Below, in pieces: positions 7,007-14,270 of a stretch of 21,421 bases of DNA. Made by a program: the position numbers and the translations under genes. Under the pieces are notes generated by a model. It made no database searches. It was not told where the DNA came from and saw only the letters and a list, made by a program, of their open reading frames with translations. The DNA comes from Candidatus Altarchaeales archaeon ex4484_96 (GTDB lineage Archaea; Altiarchaeota; Altiarchaeia; IMC4; QMZM01): positions 1 through 21,421 of the forward strand of contig NJDH01000006.1 of the NCBI GenBank assembly GCA_002254405.1. Direction: 5' to 3'. Every line of letters starts with the position of its first letter. Position 1 is the first letter of the stretch.

Positions 7007-7222
7007 ATGAGTTTTAAAACAATAACAATAAAGCAGGAAACATACAGCAAGCTCTCGGATATCAAAGGCGAGGGGGAAAGCTTCACAGAGCTTCTGGACC
7101 GGCTTGCATCAGAAAACGATCTCCTGCTCCTCAAAAAACTGAGGGCAACAGCCGAATTCAAAAACAAAGAAGCGATGCTTGAAGAAATCTATGAAACAAG
7201 AAGCGAGAGCAGAATAATATGA
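7007..7222 (+). CDS. vapB: VapB-type antitoxin
   Basis: The 71-residue protein opens with MSFKTITIKQETYSKLSDIKG and contains ESFTELLDRL. This is the pattern of the archaeal VapB family formerly called DUF217, whose N-terminal strand and helices form a DNA-binding dimer. The C-terminal half (KLRATAEFKNKEAMLEEI) is charged and helical, and in this family wraps around and neutralises the toxin. The stop codon overlaps the vapC start in an ATGA junction, which implies coupled translation. The perfect inverted repeat just upstream is the likely binding site for self-repression. Confidence 0.85.
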   Translation: MSFKTITIKQETYSKLSDIKGEGESFTELLDRLASENDLLLLKKLRATAEFKNKEAMLEEIYETRSESRII

Positions 7223-7605
7223 TAATATTAGACACAGACGTGCTCATAGAAATATTCGACAAAAAATCAGATAAAGGAGATGAGATACTTATGAAACTGG
7301 AGGAAATCCAGGATAAAAACATAGGCACAACAGCACTCAACTACCATGAAATCTTATATGGCTTAATCAAGTACGCAAAAAAAAGAAAACAGATATACTC
7401 CCTGAAAACACTCGATTACACAAAAAAAGACGCAGCTCTCTCATCCGCTCTTGAAGCAAAGCTGGATGAGGAAGGTAAAAAAACAGGAAGACTAGACACT
7501 ATGATAGCTGCCGTAGCCATAAACAACAATTCCAACTTCATCACCCTGAACAGGAAACACTATGAACCCTTAACCCGACACGGGCTTAAATTAATCAACC
7601 TTTAA
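7219..7605 (+). CDS. vapC: VapC toxin, PIN-domain ribonuclease
   Basis: VapC toxins are Mg2+-dependent endoribonucleases that cut tRNA or other structured RNA when the antitoxin is lost. The 128-residue length is typical. The PIN acidic residues are visible: Asp5 in ILDTDVLIEIF, Glu44 in NYHEILYG and Asp93 in GRLDTMIAAVA. The C-terminal FITLNRKHYEPL motif supplies the family's polar residue (Asn111). All key residues are intact, so the toxin is probably active. It overlaps vapB by four bases. The glycosidase gene starts 20 bases later but has its own TATA-like box. Confidence 0.9.
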   Translation: MIILDTDVLIEIFDKKSDKGDEILMKLEEIQDKNIGTTALNYHEILYGLIKYAKKRKQIYSLKTLDYTKKDAALSSALEAKLDEEGKKTGRLDTMIAAVAINNNSNFITLNRKHYEPLTRHGLKLINL

Positions 7606-7625
7606 AGAAAAAGACAGACAAGAAG

Positions 7626-8810
7626 ATGTTCACGAACCAGGAGAAAAAGGAACTCGAAAAGATTAATCTAAAAAGCCGGCAGGTCATCAACTCGGTTTAT
7701 CTGAAAAACGGCGGGATAACAGCATCGACCTCGGATGGGAGATACCCCTACGTTTACCCCAGAGACACTGTTATGATACTGATGGCACTCGACCATATGG
7801 GAGACCATAAGCGGGTGAAAAAAACCCTTGATTTTCTGATGAGCCGCCAGAGAGAAACAGGAGAGTGGGCTCAAAGATACGATAAAAAAGGCAACATAGC
7901 CTCATACCGACCGCCTCAGGTGGACTGCAACGGTCTGGTCCTCCACATGCTGAGACTATATTATGAGGCCACCGAAGACAAGAAATTCATCGAAAAACAC
8001 AGGGATGCAGTCAAATTAGGTACTGAGTTCATAAAGGAACACTACCTGCCAGAGGAGAAACTGATTTTCTCGCTTAACAGCATCCATGAGTGGCCTCCCA
8101 TGGAAGCCGGATTTGATATCTGGGTTAATATCACATGCTATGTCGGGGTCAGAGGCAGCTACAAGATAGCGCAAAGCCTGGGGCAGGAAGATGTTGCAGA
8201 GAGCTGGCGGGATTTAGCCCGAGACATCTGGATTGGAATATCAAAAAAACTAATAATAAAAAACCGCTTCATTAAACTCTCAGATCACCGGCAGATAACA
8301 GACGCAGACGTCTCCGAGTTGGCCCCCTACATAACCCGATGCATCGGGGTTAAAGAAACCGTGATGAGAAATACCATAAACTACATAGAAAAAAACCTGT
8401 GGGATGATGAGCTAGGAGGGATTAGAAGATACATGGAAAAACACGGTGAACCCGGGAGAAACAACGGAGGCTATGGGCCCTATTCCATGTACACGGGATG
8501 GATGGCCCAATACTACCTGGATGCGGGCGAAGAAGAGAAAGCCAAAAAATACATTAACTGGTTTCTTAAATACCATCGCGGATACCTGATTCCCGAGCAC
8601 GTGTCCACAAAGAAAAGCTTCAAGAAATGGATGATGCAGGCGAAAAAAACAGGCAGATACTATCATGTGGGAAGAAAGCAGGAAGCGCAAAGGGCGATGA
8701 AAAGCGAAGAATACAAAAAAGATTTAATCTACTGGGTCACACCCCTAACCTGGGCTCACGCCGAATACCTGAAACTCTATCATATGCTTGAGGAAAAGCA
8801 GTTAATATAA
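7626..8810 (+). CDS. GH15-like (alpha/alpha)6-barrel glycosidase
   Basis: The 394-residue protein resembles the catalytic barrel of glycoside hydrolase family 15 (glucoamylases, archaeal trehalases, glucodextranases). The substrate-pocket motif appears as YPYVYPRDTVMI (40-51). A candidate acid region is NSIHEWPPMEAGFDIW (151-166). The candidate base is Glu324 in GYLIPEH, and the family's C-terminal motif is PLTWAHAEYL (373-382). The N-terminal beta-sandwich of most prokaryotic GH15 enzymes is absent, and no signal peptide is seen, so it is short and cytoplasmic. A TTTAAA box at 7601-7606 sits 22 bases before the ATG and suggests a leaderless transcript. Its 3' end overlaps the convergent gpgP gene by nine bases. 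The substrate is unknown; glycogen, trehalose or a glycosylglycerate are candidates. Confidence 0.72.
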   Translation: MFTNQEKKELEKINLKSRQVINSVYLKNGGITASTSDGRYPYVYPRDTVMILMALDHMGDHKRVKKTLDFLMSRQRETGEWAQRYDKKGNIASYRPPQVDCNGLVLHMLRLYYEATEDKKFIEKHRDAVKLGTEFIKEHYLPEEKLIFSLNSIHEWPPMEAGFDIWVNITCYVGVRGSYKIAQSLGQEDVAESWRDLARDIWIGISKKLIIKNRFIKLSDHRQITDADVSELAPYITRCIGVKETVMRNTINYIEKNLWDDELGGIRRYMEKHGEPGRNNGGYGPYSMYTGWMAQYYLDAGEEEKAKKYINWFLKYHRGYLIPEHVSTKKSFKKWMMQAKKTGRYYHVGRKQEAQRAMKSEEYKKDLIYWVTPLTWAHAEYLKLYHMLEEKQLI

Positions 8811-9611
8811 ATCATCCAATAAATCACATACAATCTGGTTCCATCCTGCGGGGCCTATTTTTTCTGTTCTAACCAGGTTTGCGCTTTTGTAGTTGGCAAA
8901 GCTGTTATCTGGTTTTTTCACGAGAACCGGCAAGTCAACAGACTCAAGCAATGGGATATCATTTAAGCTATCTCCCAGCCCTACGGTATGTCCGCTGAAC
9001 CCCTCTCCCCTATAAAGCTGGGTTAAAATACCTGCGGCTTTGCCTTTGTTGTTGTCGCCCATCAGGTGATAAAATAAACCCCCTACCGTGTAATATAAGC
9101 CTTTTTGCTGTATCAAATCAAATACTTTAGTTTTATCCTCCCCCGCGCAGTCCATGATAAAAGGCTCATCATATTCTCTTTTCTGCGCCAACAAAGCCGA
9201 GCTCTCATCCAAACCCGAGACCTTAATCAGCTCATCCAGGCTCATATCCCCAAACCCACAAATCATGCATCCGCTATTTTTTTTTATTTGTGCAAGCACG
9301 TTCCTTAATTGCTTGATTGGGGTACCCAGCTCAAAAATACCGTAACCATCAACTTTTTTATCGTAAACCACATCATCAAAGTAGCCTGAGGGTATGAATA
9401 CTGAGCCACCGTTTTCGGAAATAAAGGGGGTCATCAACCCCATTTTTTCACGAAAAATCTCTATCTCAGCCCGGGTTTTACTGGAACATAATATCAGCGG
9501 GATATCTTTTTCCTTCAGCCTCCTTAAAGCCGGCAGGGCATCCCTGAAGGAATATTTCTCGTCAAGAAGGGTTCCATCAAGATCCGAGTAAATAATCAAC
9601 TCATCTGGCAT
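8802..9611 (-). CDS. gpgP: Glucosyl-/mannosyl-3-phosphoglycerate phosphatase (HAD family)
   Basis: This cytoplasmic HAD-superfamily phosphatase removes the phosphate from glycosyl-3-phosphoglycerate, the second step of compatible-solute synthesis. Motif I is YSDLDGTLL (nucleophile Asp10, Asp12), motif II is LCSSKT (Ser43), and motif IV is GLGDSLNDIPLL with Asp214 and Asp218. A basic NNKGKAAGI segment (187-195) supplies the motif III lysine. SENGG and GPAGWN are typical of the MpgP subgroup. Mannosyl- and glucosyl-3-phosphoglycerate phosphatases are homologous, so the substrate is inferred from the upstream synthase, which looks like the glucosyl type. The gene begins three bases after the gpgS stop, so the two form an operon. 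Confidence 0.82.
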   Translation of the reverse strand: MPDELIIYSDLDGTLLDEKYSFRDALPALRRLKEKDIPLILCSSKTRAEIEIFREKMGLMTPFISENGGSVFIPSGYFDDVVYDKKVDGYGIFELGTPIKQLRNVLAQIKKNSGCMICGFGDMSLDELIKVSGLDESSALLAQKREYDEPFIMDCAGEDKTKVFDLIQQKGLYYTVGGLFYHLMGDNNKGKAAGILTQLYRGEGFSGHTVGLGDSLNDIPLLESVDLPVLVKKPDNSFANYKSANLVRTEKIGPAGWNQIVCDLLDDLY

Positions 9612-9614
9612 TTT

Positions 9615-11048
9615 TCATTCAATGAACTGGGAGATTATTCTATTGGAGCGGTCCACATATATCCTGATATATGATAATATCATATTGGATGTGAACTTGT
9701 TAACCCTTGACTGGAGGCTTGATTTCAAGGCATCATAACTGTATCCTTTCATGGAGTTGACTTCGTTTTTTATCTCAGCCCACGGCCTAAGAAGCTTAGG
9801 TTTGTTGTTTACAGAGAGCCCATAACCGGATTTGATTATCTGGGCGTATTTTTCTATTCGAAGCTTATCCTCGGCAACCTGATCCTGCCCGTAGGTCAGG
9901 CGGCTGGGTATCTTTTGGGCGATATTTTGGTAGACCCCAATCATCTTATCCGCCTTATTTGTGTATTCATCTATGAGCAAATCAATATCACCCAGTTCAT
10001 CCATGTAATTGTATCGTCTAAGCCAGTAAAACAAGGCCATGGATATCTCCTCAAGCATTTCTTCTGCATGCGCTTCCCCACCTGGCAGGTGCCTGAAAAA
10101 ACCAAAATTGTATTCAGCCATCTTTTCTATGCCAAACTCTTTCCATAGCTGGCAGAGTACTGAGGTCTCGATGTCATATCCGTTAGAGAACTGAAGCTTG
10201 TTTATAGCGTATCGGGTGATAGCGCACTCCCCGCTGAAGGGGTAGCTTATCTTCTCCAGTCCATTGAACAATCCGTGTTCGCTTAAGACCCTGAAAATGG
10301 GGATGCCAAACAGCCTGGATAGGCGGCCTCCCATCTTAAAGCCCCCTGGTATCTTATGCAGTCTGATATATGATGCCTTTGAGTATATCTTAGCGGAATT
10401 AGGTTCATTGGATTTGGCCTCGGAGTTCCATCCCCTCAGGATAGGCTGGCATAATCCCTTGATATAGTGCTTGCGAAATGAGACAATATCAGAGTCAACG
10501 AAGCAGATAATATCACCGTATGTTACGGGAACAGAAAACCACATATTAGCTCCCTTGCCGTTTTTGAGGTCCTCTATCTCCTTCATCGAAAGGATATTGC
10601 GCTCCAAAAAAATCTTATGTAGTTCGGGGTCTATCTGGCTTTGAATCCGAAAAGAAAAATCATACCTGCCCTGCAAAGCCCGCATCTTGCCTTCAGTCAA
10701 TCCTCTCACAAACTCGACCTCGCGCTCAAATGTCTTAGAGTACTTGATGGCTATGGATAGCAGAAACTCCATGAAGGCCATATCAACCTCGCCGTCGCTT
10801 GTTCTTGAGCCGTCGGCGATAACCACCTCATCCACTACTCCCTCGTCTATCAGGCTTCCGCAGGTGCTTATCACGTTAAGCACAGCCCGGTTGTATTCGC
10901 TTTGGTTTTTATTGAATGTCGGCACCACAACAGAAATGCTAACAGGCCTCCGACCAGACTCATCCAGAACATATTTATCAAGCTTAAGCCGTTCAATCTC
11001 AAGAGCCCGAATAGGTTTAGGCTGCTCATAATATAACTCTGTGTCCAC
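9615..11048 (-). CDS. gpgS: Glucosyl-3-phosphoglycerate synthase-like glycosyltransferase (GT81)
   Basis: The protein is a GT-A fold glycosyltransferase that most resembles GT81 glucosyl-3-phosphoglycerate synthases. These transfer glucose from an NDP-sugar to 3-phosphoglycerate. Key features are the N-terminal VSISVVVPTFNKNQSEYN (36-53), DEVVIADGSRTSD (73-85), GKGANMWFS (164-172), the metal-binding DSD at 185-187 in CFVDSDIVSFRKHYIKGL, and the acceptor/active-site segment SGECAITRYAINKLQF followed by SNGYDIET. A conserved-looking FRHLPGGEAHAEEM follows. At 477 residues it is longer than many bacterial homologues, with an extra helical C-terminus. The start is a GTG; an A/T-rich box (11067-11076) lies about 23 bases upstream. 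The adjacent MpgP-family phosphatase supports the role. GT55 mannosyl-3-phosphoglycerate synthase is less likely. Confidence 0.72.
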   Translation of the reverse strand: MDTELYYEQPKPIRALEIERLKLDKYVLDESGRRPVSISVVVPTFNKNQSEYNRAVLNVISTCGSLIDEGVVDEVVIADGSRTSDGEVDMAFMEFLLSIAIKYSKTFEREVEFVRGLTEGKMRALQGRYDFSFRIQSQIDPELHKIFLERNILSMKEIEDLKNGKGANMWFSVPVTYGDIICFVDSDIVSFRKHYIKGLCQPILRGWNSEAKSNEPNSAKIYSKASYIRLHKIPGGFKMGGRLSRLFGIPIFRVLSEHGLFNGLEKISYPFSGECAITRYAINKLQFSNGYDIETSVLCQLWKEFGIEKMAEYNFGFFRHLPGGEAHAEEMLEEISMALFYWLRRYNYMDELGDIDLLIDEYTNKADKMIGVYQNIAQKIPSRLTYGQDQVAEDKLRIEKYAQIIKSGYGLSVNNKPKLLRPWAEIKNEVNSMKGYSYDALKSSLQSRVNKFTSNMILSYIRIYVDRSNRIISQFIE

Positions 11049-11083
11049 TTAATAACTTAAGAGGGAGATATTAAATCCAGAAA
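11049..11083. promoter_or_regulatory. Compact divergent promoter between gpgS and the VIT-like gene
   Basis: Only 35 bases separate the two divergent starts. GATATTAAAT (11067-11076) lies about 23 bases from the gpgS GTG when read on the minus strand. The ACTTAA stretch (about 11055-11060) lies about 26 bases from the plus-strand ATG. A purine-rich GAGGGAG at 11061-11067 is too far upstream for a typical Shine-Dalgarno site. The two core promoters would overlap and might compete. Confidence 0.35.
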
Positions 11084-11563
11084 ATGGTTAATGATTGGCT
11101 TAAAACCGGTTTAGGCTTCGGGGTAACCTCGGGCATAATAACTACCCTGGGTCTGATGGTTGGATTAAATTCTGGAACCCACTCCAAGATGGTGGTATTT
11201 GGGGGTGTTTTAACCATCGCAACAGCTGATGCATTATCTGATTCCATGGGGATACATATATCCGAGGAATCCAAAGGCAACGTAGACCAAAGGCATGTGT
11301 GGCTTTCCACGCTGTCGACCTTATTTTCTAAGTTCATTATCTCCCTGACCTTCATAATACCCCTTTTTCTTTTTCCATTGAATACTGCAATAGCAGTTAG
11401 CCTATTTTGGGGTATGTCTCTTCTGGCCTTATTCAGCTACCTTATAGCCAGAGAGATGGGGGTTCATCCGGGGGGTGTGATATTAGAGCATCTGGGGATA
11501 GCGTTGGTGGTTGTTGCGTTAACAAATTATGTGGGGGAGTGGATATCCACGGTCTTCACCTGA
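11084..11563 (+). CDS. VIT1/CCC1-like membrane transporter
   Basis: This 159-residue integral membrane protein has about five membrane spans. Its N-terminal part, GVTSGIITTLGLMVGLNSGT, then VVFGGVLTIATADALSDSMG followed by IHISEES, follows the pattern of the VIT1/CCC1 family of vacuolar iron/manganese transporters. These typically show a first helix, then a GG/AD-containing second helix followed by a short acidic segment. The three C-terminal helices are more generic (for example ISLTFIIPLFLFPLNTAIAV). The long cytoplasmic metal-binding loop of plant VIT1 is absent, as in many prokaryotic members. It may export Fe2+ or Mn2+, but substrate and direction cannot be read from the sequence. The annotation is by family resemblance only. 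Confidence 0.6.
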   Translation: MVNDWLKTGLGFGVTSGIITTLGLMVGLNSGTHSKMVVFGGVLTIATADALSDSMGIHISEESKGNVDQRHVWLSTLSTLFSKFIISLTFIIPLFLFPLNTAIAVSLFWGMSLLALFSYLIAREMGVHPGGVILEHLGIALVVVALTNYVGEWISTVFT

Positions 11564-11685
11564 TAATCTGGTTTACAACCCGTGCAATCTATTTGAGATC
11601 CTAGCCGAGGTACAGGCTACATCAAAATCCATGGGCAGTATAATAGACTGCATCGAAAGTATACTATTGAGGTTACACTAACATA
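11564..11685 (+). other. Gap between VIT-like and YihY-like genes, with a protein-like open stretch
   Basis: No gene with a proper start was found. One frame, open from before 11562 to the TAA at 11682-11684, reads NLVYNPCNLFEILAEVQATS and then KSMGSIIDCIESILLRLH, which looks like an amphipathic helical protein end. It has no ATG until 11631 (16 residues). It could be a remnant of a lost gene or a frame-shifted extension of the VIT-like gene. AAGTATACTATTG (about 11655-11667) is a possible TATA box 25 bases before the next gene. Confidence 0.25.
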
Positions 11686-12519
11686 ATGAAAATACGTGAT
11701 TTAATCAATCTGGCAGCCGAGGCATTCGATGAGTGGAACAACAAAAACATTTCGCTTCTGGCCGCTTCTCTCGCATATTATGCTATTTTCTCCTTGACCC
11801 CTCTCCTGATAATATCCATCTCTGTGTTTGGATACTTTTATGGCGGGGCCCAGGTAAAACAGGAGGCATTAGAGTACTTCACCACCTTCTTGGGGGTGGG
11901 AGCAGCCGAATCCGTCAAGGCCATGCTTGAAAACATGGGCACCCCAGATTCTGGTTTATTTGCGACTTTTTTTGGATTGTGTGTACTGGTTTATGCGTCT
12001 ACAAGCATCTTTTTTAATGCGAGAAGGGCTTTAAACACCATCTGGGATTTCACCCCTGAAAGAGGCAAGGGTTTGATATATCTATTAAGATCTCGAATGC
12101 TTTCATTTGCTTTGGTCATGGGTGTGGGTATGCTTTTACTTTCCTCTGCTCTGGTTAATGCATTAGTTCCCTCTTTCTTTTATCATCATCCACTGGCTCG
12201 TTTTATGAATTTCCTATTCACTCTGATGTTTGTAGGCCTGCTTTTTTCCATACTTTACGTTCTACTTCCCTCGGTTCGGCTGCCTTTCAGCGATGTTTTA
12301 GCGGGTTCTATACTGGCTTCCTTCCTTTTTAATCTAGGGAATCTTTTTGTTGGATTATACCTTCACTATCTCGACATGGCCTCCATTTATGGTGCGGGGG
12401 GCTCTCTTGTGCTTATCCTGGTTTGGGTTTATTATTCGGCACAGATTTTCCTATACGGCGCGGTTTATACCAAAAAATATTCCGAGCGTTTCGGTTCACG
12501 CAGTAATGAAATTATTTAG
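11686..12519 (+). CDS. YihY/BrkB-family inner membrane protein
   Basis: The 277-residue protein has six predicted membrane spans and the hallmarks of the YihY/UPF0761 (formerly "ribonuclease BN") family. These are an N-terminal cytoplasmic helix (EAFDEWNNKNISLLAASLAY), the SLTPLLIISISVFGYFYG first span, FFNARRALNTIWDF and the glycine-rich last part, IYGAGGSLVLILVWVYYSAQ, with FLYGAVYT. The family is widespread, and its function is not established; the older ribonuclease name is an error that came from another gene. A likely terminator follows. The ATG at 11686 has an A/T-rich box about 25 bases upstream. Confidence 0.85.
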   Translation: MKIRDLINLAAEAFDEWNNKNISLLAASLAYYAIFSLTPLLIISISVFGYFYGGAQVKQEALEYFTTFLGVGAAESVKAMLENMGTPDSGLFATFFGLCVLVYASTSIFFNARRALNTIWDFTPERGKGLIYLLRSRMLSFALVMGVGMLLLSSALVNALVPSFFYHHPLARFMNFLFTLMFVGLLFSILYVLLPSVRLPFSDVLAGSILASFLFNLGNLFVGLYLHYLDMASIYGAGGSLVLILVWVYYSAQIFLYGAVYTKKYSERFGSRSNEII

Positions 12520-12550
12520 ATAAAATAAATTTATAAAATAAACTATTTAT

Positions 12551-12565
12551 ACTATTTTTTTTTAT
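12551..12565 (+). terminator. Oligo-T terminator after the YihY-family gene
   Basis: A run of nine T (12555-12563) lies about 36 bases after the YihY-family stop in very A/T-rich sequence, without a strong hairpin. This matches the oligo-T tracts used by archaeal RNA polymerase. It overlaps a TATA-like ATATATTAAAT that could belong to the next promoter. Confidence 0.45.
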
Positions 12566-12593
12566 ATATTAAATCTCCTGCATTTAAGCACAC

Positions 12594-12629
12594 TATCATA
12601 TATTAAACAAAATCAAGTTAATCGAGGTG
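12594..12629 (+). promoter_or_regulatory. TATA-like box and Shine-Dalgarno site of the glutamate synthase-like gene
   Basis: GAGGTG at 12624-12629 lies nine bases before the ATG at 12639, a good anti-16S match, and fixes the start. TATA-like sequences at 12594-12609 (CATATATTAAAC) and about 12561-12574 (ATATATTAAAT) lie upstream. Use of the distal box would give a leader of roughly 45 bases holding the Shine-Dalgarno site. This contrasts with most genes here, which look leaderless. Confidence 0.5.
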
Positions 12630-12638
12630 TAAAAGCAA

Positions 12639-14228
12639 ATGAACCTAAAAAAACCAAATGCCAGCTCGGCAACAGGAACATATAATCGCTCAAGAAACGT
12701 TGTACCAATGTCAGGCCTCTGCGTGGACTGCATAGACGGATGCACCGGAGGATGCGAGGCATGGCTCTCCTCTTTCAGAGGCAGGGAAGTAATATACCCC
12801 GGACCCTTTGGTAAAATCACTGCCGGAGCAGACAAAGACTACCCTATAGACTACTCGCACCTGAACATACAGGGATACGCGGTGGGAGCGCAAGGCCTCC
12901 CTGAGGGAGTGGAGCCCGGTCCGGATACGGCGATATTCCCTAAAGTAGATACTCAAACAGAATACGGCTGGGATAAGAAAGTCAAGATGAAGGTCCCAAT
13001 CTTCACAGGAGCGCTTGGCTCAACAGAGATAGCCAGAGTAAACTGGGAGCATTTCGCCATAGGAGCGGCAATATCAGGGGTAACCCTGGTATGTGGGGAA
13101 AACGTCTGCGGAATAGACCCCGATCTTGTGAGAGACTCAGAGGGGAAGGTGAAAAGTTCCCCTGAGATGGACCGCAGAATCGAGATATACAAACGCTTCC
13201 ATGAGGGATACGGTGAGCTTCTGGTTCAGATGAACGTAGAGGACACAAGATTAGGTGTAGCCGAATACGTTAGCTCCAAACACGACTTTGAAACAATCGA
13301 ACTGAAGTGGGGTCAGGGAGCTAAATGCATCGGCGGGGAAATAAAAGTCGGTTCGCTTGATAGGGCACTTGAGCTGAAAAAAAGAGGCTATATTGTAACG
13401 CCAGACCCCTCAAACCCTGATGTGCAAAGAGCCTTCAAGGAAGGTGAAATAAAGGAATTCGAGAGGCACTCCAGGCTGGGTTTCGTAGAAAAACAAAGTT
13501 TTATGGCGGAAATAGACCGCCTTAGGGATCTGGGATTCAAAAGGATTACCCTGAAAACAGGTGCTTACTCCCAGGCCGAGCTTGCGATGGCCTTACGATA
13601 CGGAGCCGAGGCTAAACTGGATTTAATCACCCTGGATGGAGCACCCGGGGGAACCGGCATGAGCCCTTGGCCGATGATGAACGAATGGGGTATACCAACA
13701 TTCTATCTGCAGTCCCTGGCATACGCCTTCATCAAGAGGTTGAAAAAGAAGGGAATGCAGACCCCGGATCTTGCGATGGCCGGCGGATTCTCGGGAGAAG
13801 ACGGAGTATTTAAGGCCCTGGCTATGGGAGCACCCCACTTCAAGGCTGTGTGCATGGGCCGGGCTCTTATGATACCCGGTATGGTAGGCAAAAACATAGG
13901 GAAATGGATTAAACAGGATACGCTGCCCAAGACGGTTTCCAAATACGGGACTAACGCAGGGGAGATATTCGTAACCTATGAGGAGCTTAGAGAAAAATAC
14001 GGCTCTGAGCTAAAAAACATCCCCCTGGGTGCGATTGGAATCTACACTTTCAGCCAGAAAATCAGAGTAGGATTACAGCAGTTGATGGCGGGTTCAAGAA
14101 ACTTCAACCTTTCCACCATCTCAAGGAATGATTTGATGGCCTTAACCCAGGAGGCCTCCGAGGTCTCAAAGATACCTTACGTCATGGACGCCTACCACAA
14201 TCAAGCCATGGAGATACTTGATGGATGA
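12639..14228 (+). CDS. FMN-binding glutamate synthase-family protein with an N-terminal four-cysteine motif
   Basis: The 529-residue protein holds the FMN-binding (alpha/beta)8 domain of glutamate synthase. The active-site region is ELKWGQGAKCIGGEIKVGS, the FMN region is LITLDGAPGGTGMSPWPMMN, and the phosphate-binding end is MAGGFSGEDGVFKALAMGAP with AVCMGRAL. The glutaminase domain of bacterial GltB is absent, as is its CHLNTCPVG-type 3Fe-4S motif. Instead the N-terminus has CVDCIDGCTGGC (Cys28, 31, 35, 39), a likely Fe-S or zinc site that may receive electrons. It therefore resembles the core of archaeal-type glutamate synthases, which combine separate subunits, but no glutaminase, ferredoxin or NADPH subunit gene lies nearby. 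Glutamate synthesis is possible; another amination or flavin reaction cannot be excluded. The Shine-Dalgarno site supports this start. Confidence 0.78.
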   Translation: MNLKKPNASSATGTYNRSRNVVPMSGLCVDCIDGCTGGCEAWLSSFRGREVIYPGPFGKITAGADKDYPIDYSHLNIQGYAVGAQGLPEGVEPGPDTAIFPKVDTQTEYGWDKKVKMKVPIFTGALGSTEIARVNWEHFAIGAAISGVTLVCGENVCGIDPDLVRDSEGKVKSSPEMDRRIEIYKRFHEGYGELLVQMNVEDTRLGVAEYVSSKHDFETIELKWGQGAKCIGGEIKVGSLDRALELKKRGYIVTPDPSNPDVQRAFKEGEIKEFERHSRLGFVEKQSFMAEIDRLRDLGFKRITLKTGAYSQAELAMALRYGAEAKLDLITLDGAPGGTGMSPWPMMNEWGIPTFYLQSLAYAFIKRLKKKGMQTPDLAMAGGFSGEDGVFKALAMGAPHFKAVCMGRALMIPGMVGKNIGKWIKQDTLPKTVSKYGTNAGEIFVTYEELREKYGSELKNIPLGAIGIYTFSQKIRVGLQQLMAGSRNFNLSTISRNDLMALTQEASEVSKIPYVMDAYHNQAMEILDG

Positions 14229-14270
14229 ATAAGCTGGCTTTTAATCTGATGTTGTGATTAGATAACCAGT

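Noticed and set aside
9615..11048. Calling this gene a GT55 mannosyl-3-phosphoglycerate synthase
   Set aside because: The GKGANMWFS...FVDSDIVSF and SGECAITRYAINKLQF patterns fit GT81 better; the GT55 N-terminal pattern was not recognised. The mannosyl alternative is kept only as a lesser possibility.
13003..13248. Minus-strand ORFs across the glutamate synthase-like gene
   Set aside because: They are low-complexity shadows rich in Pro, Ser and Arg, opposite a strongly conserved coding frame.
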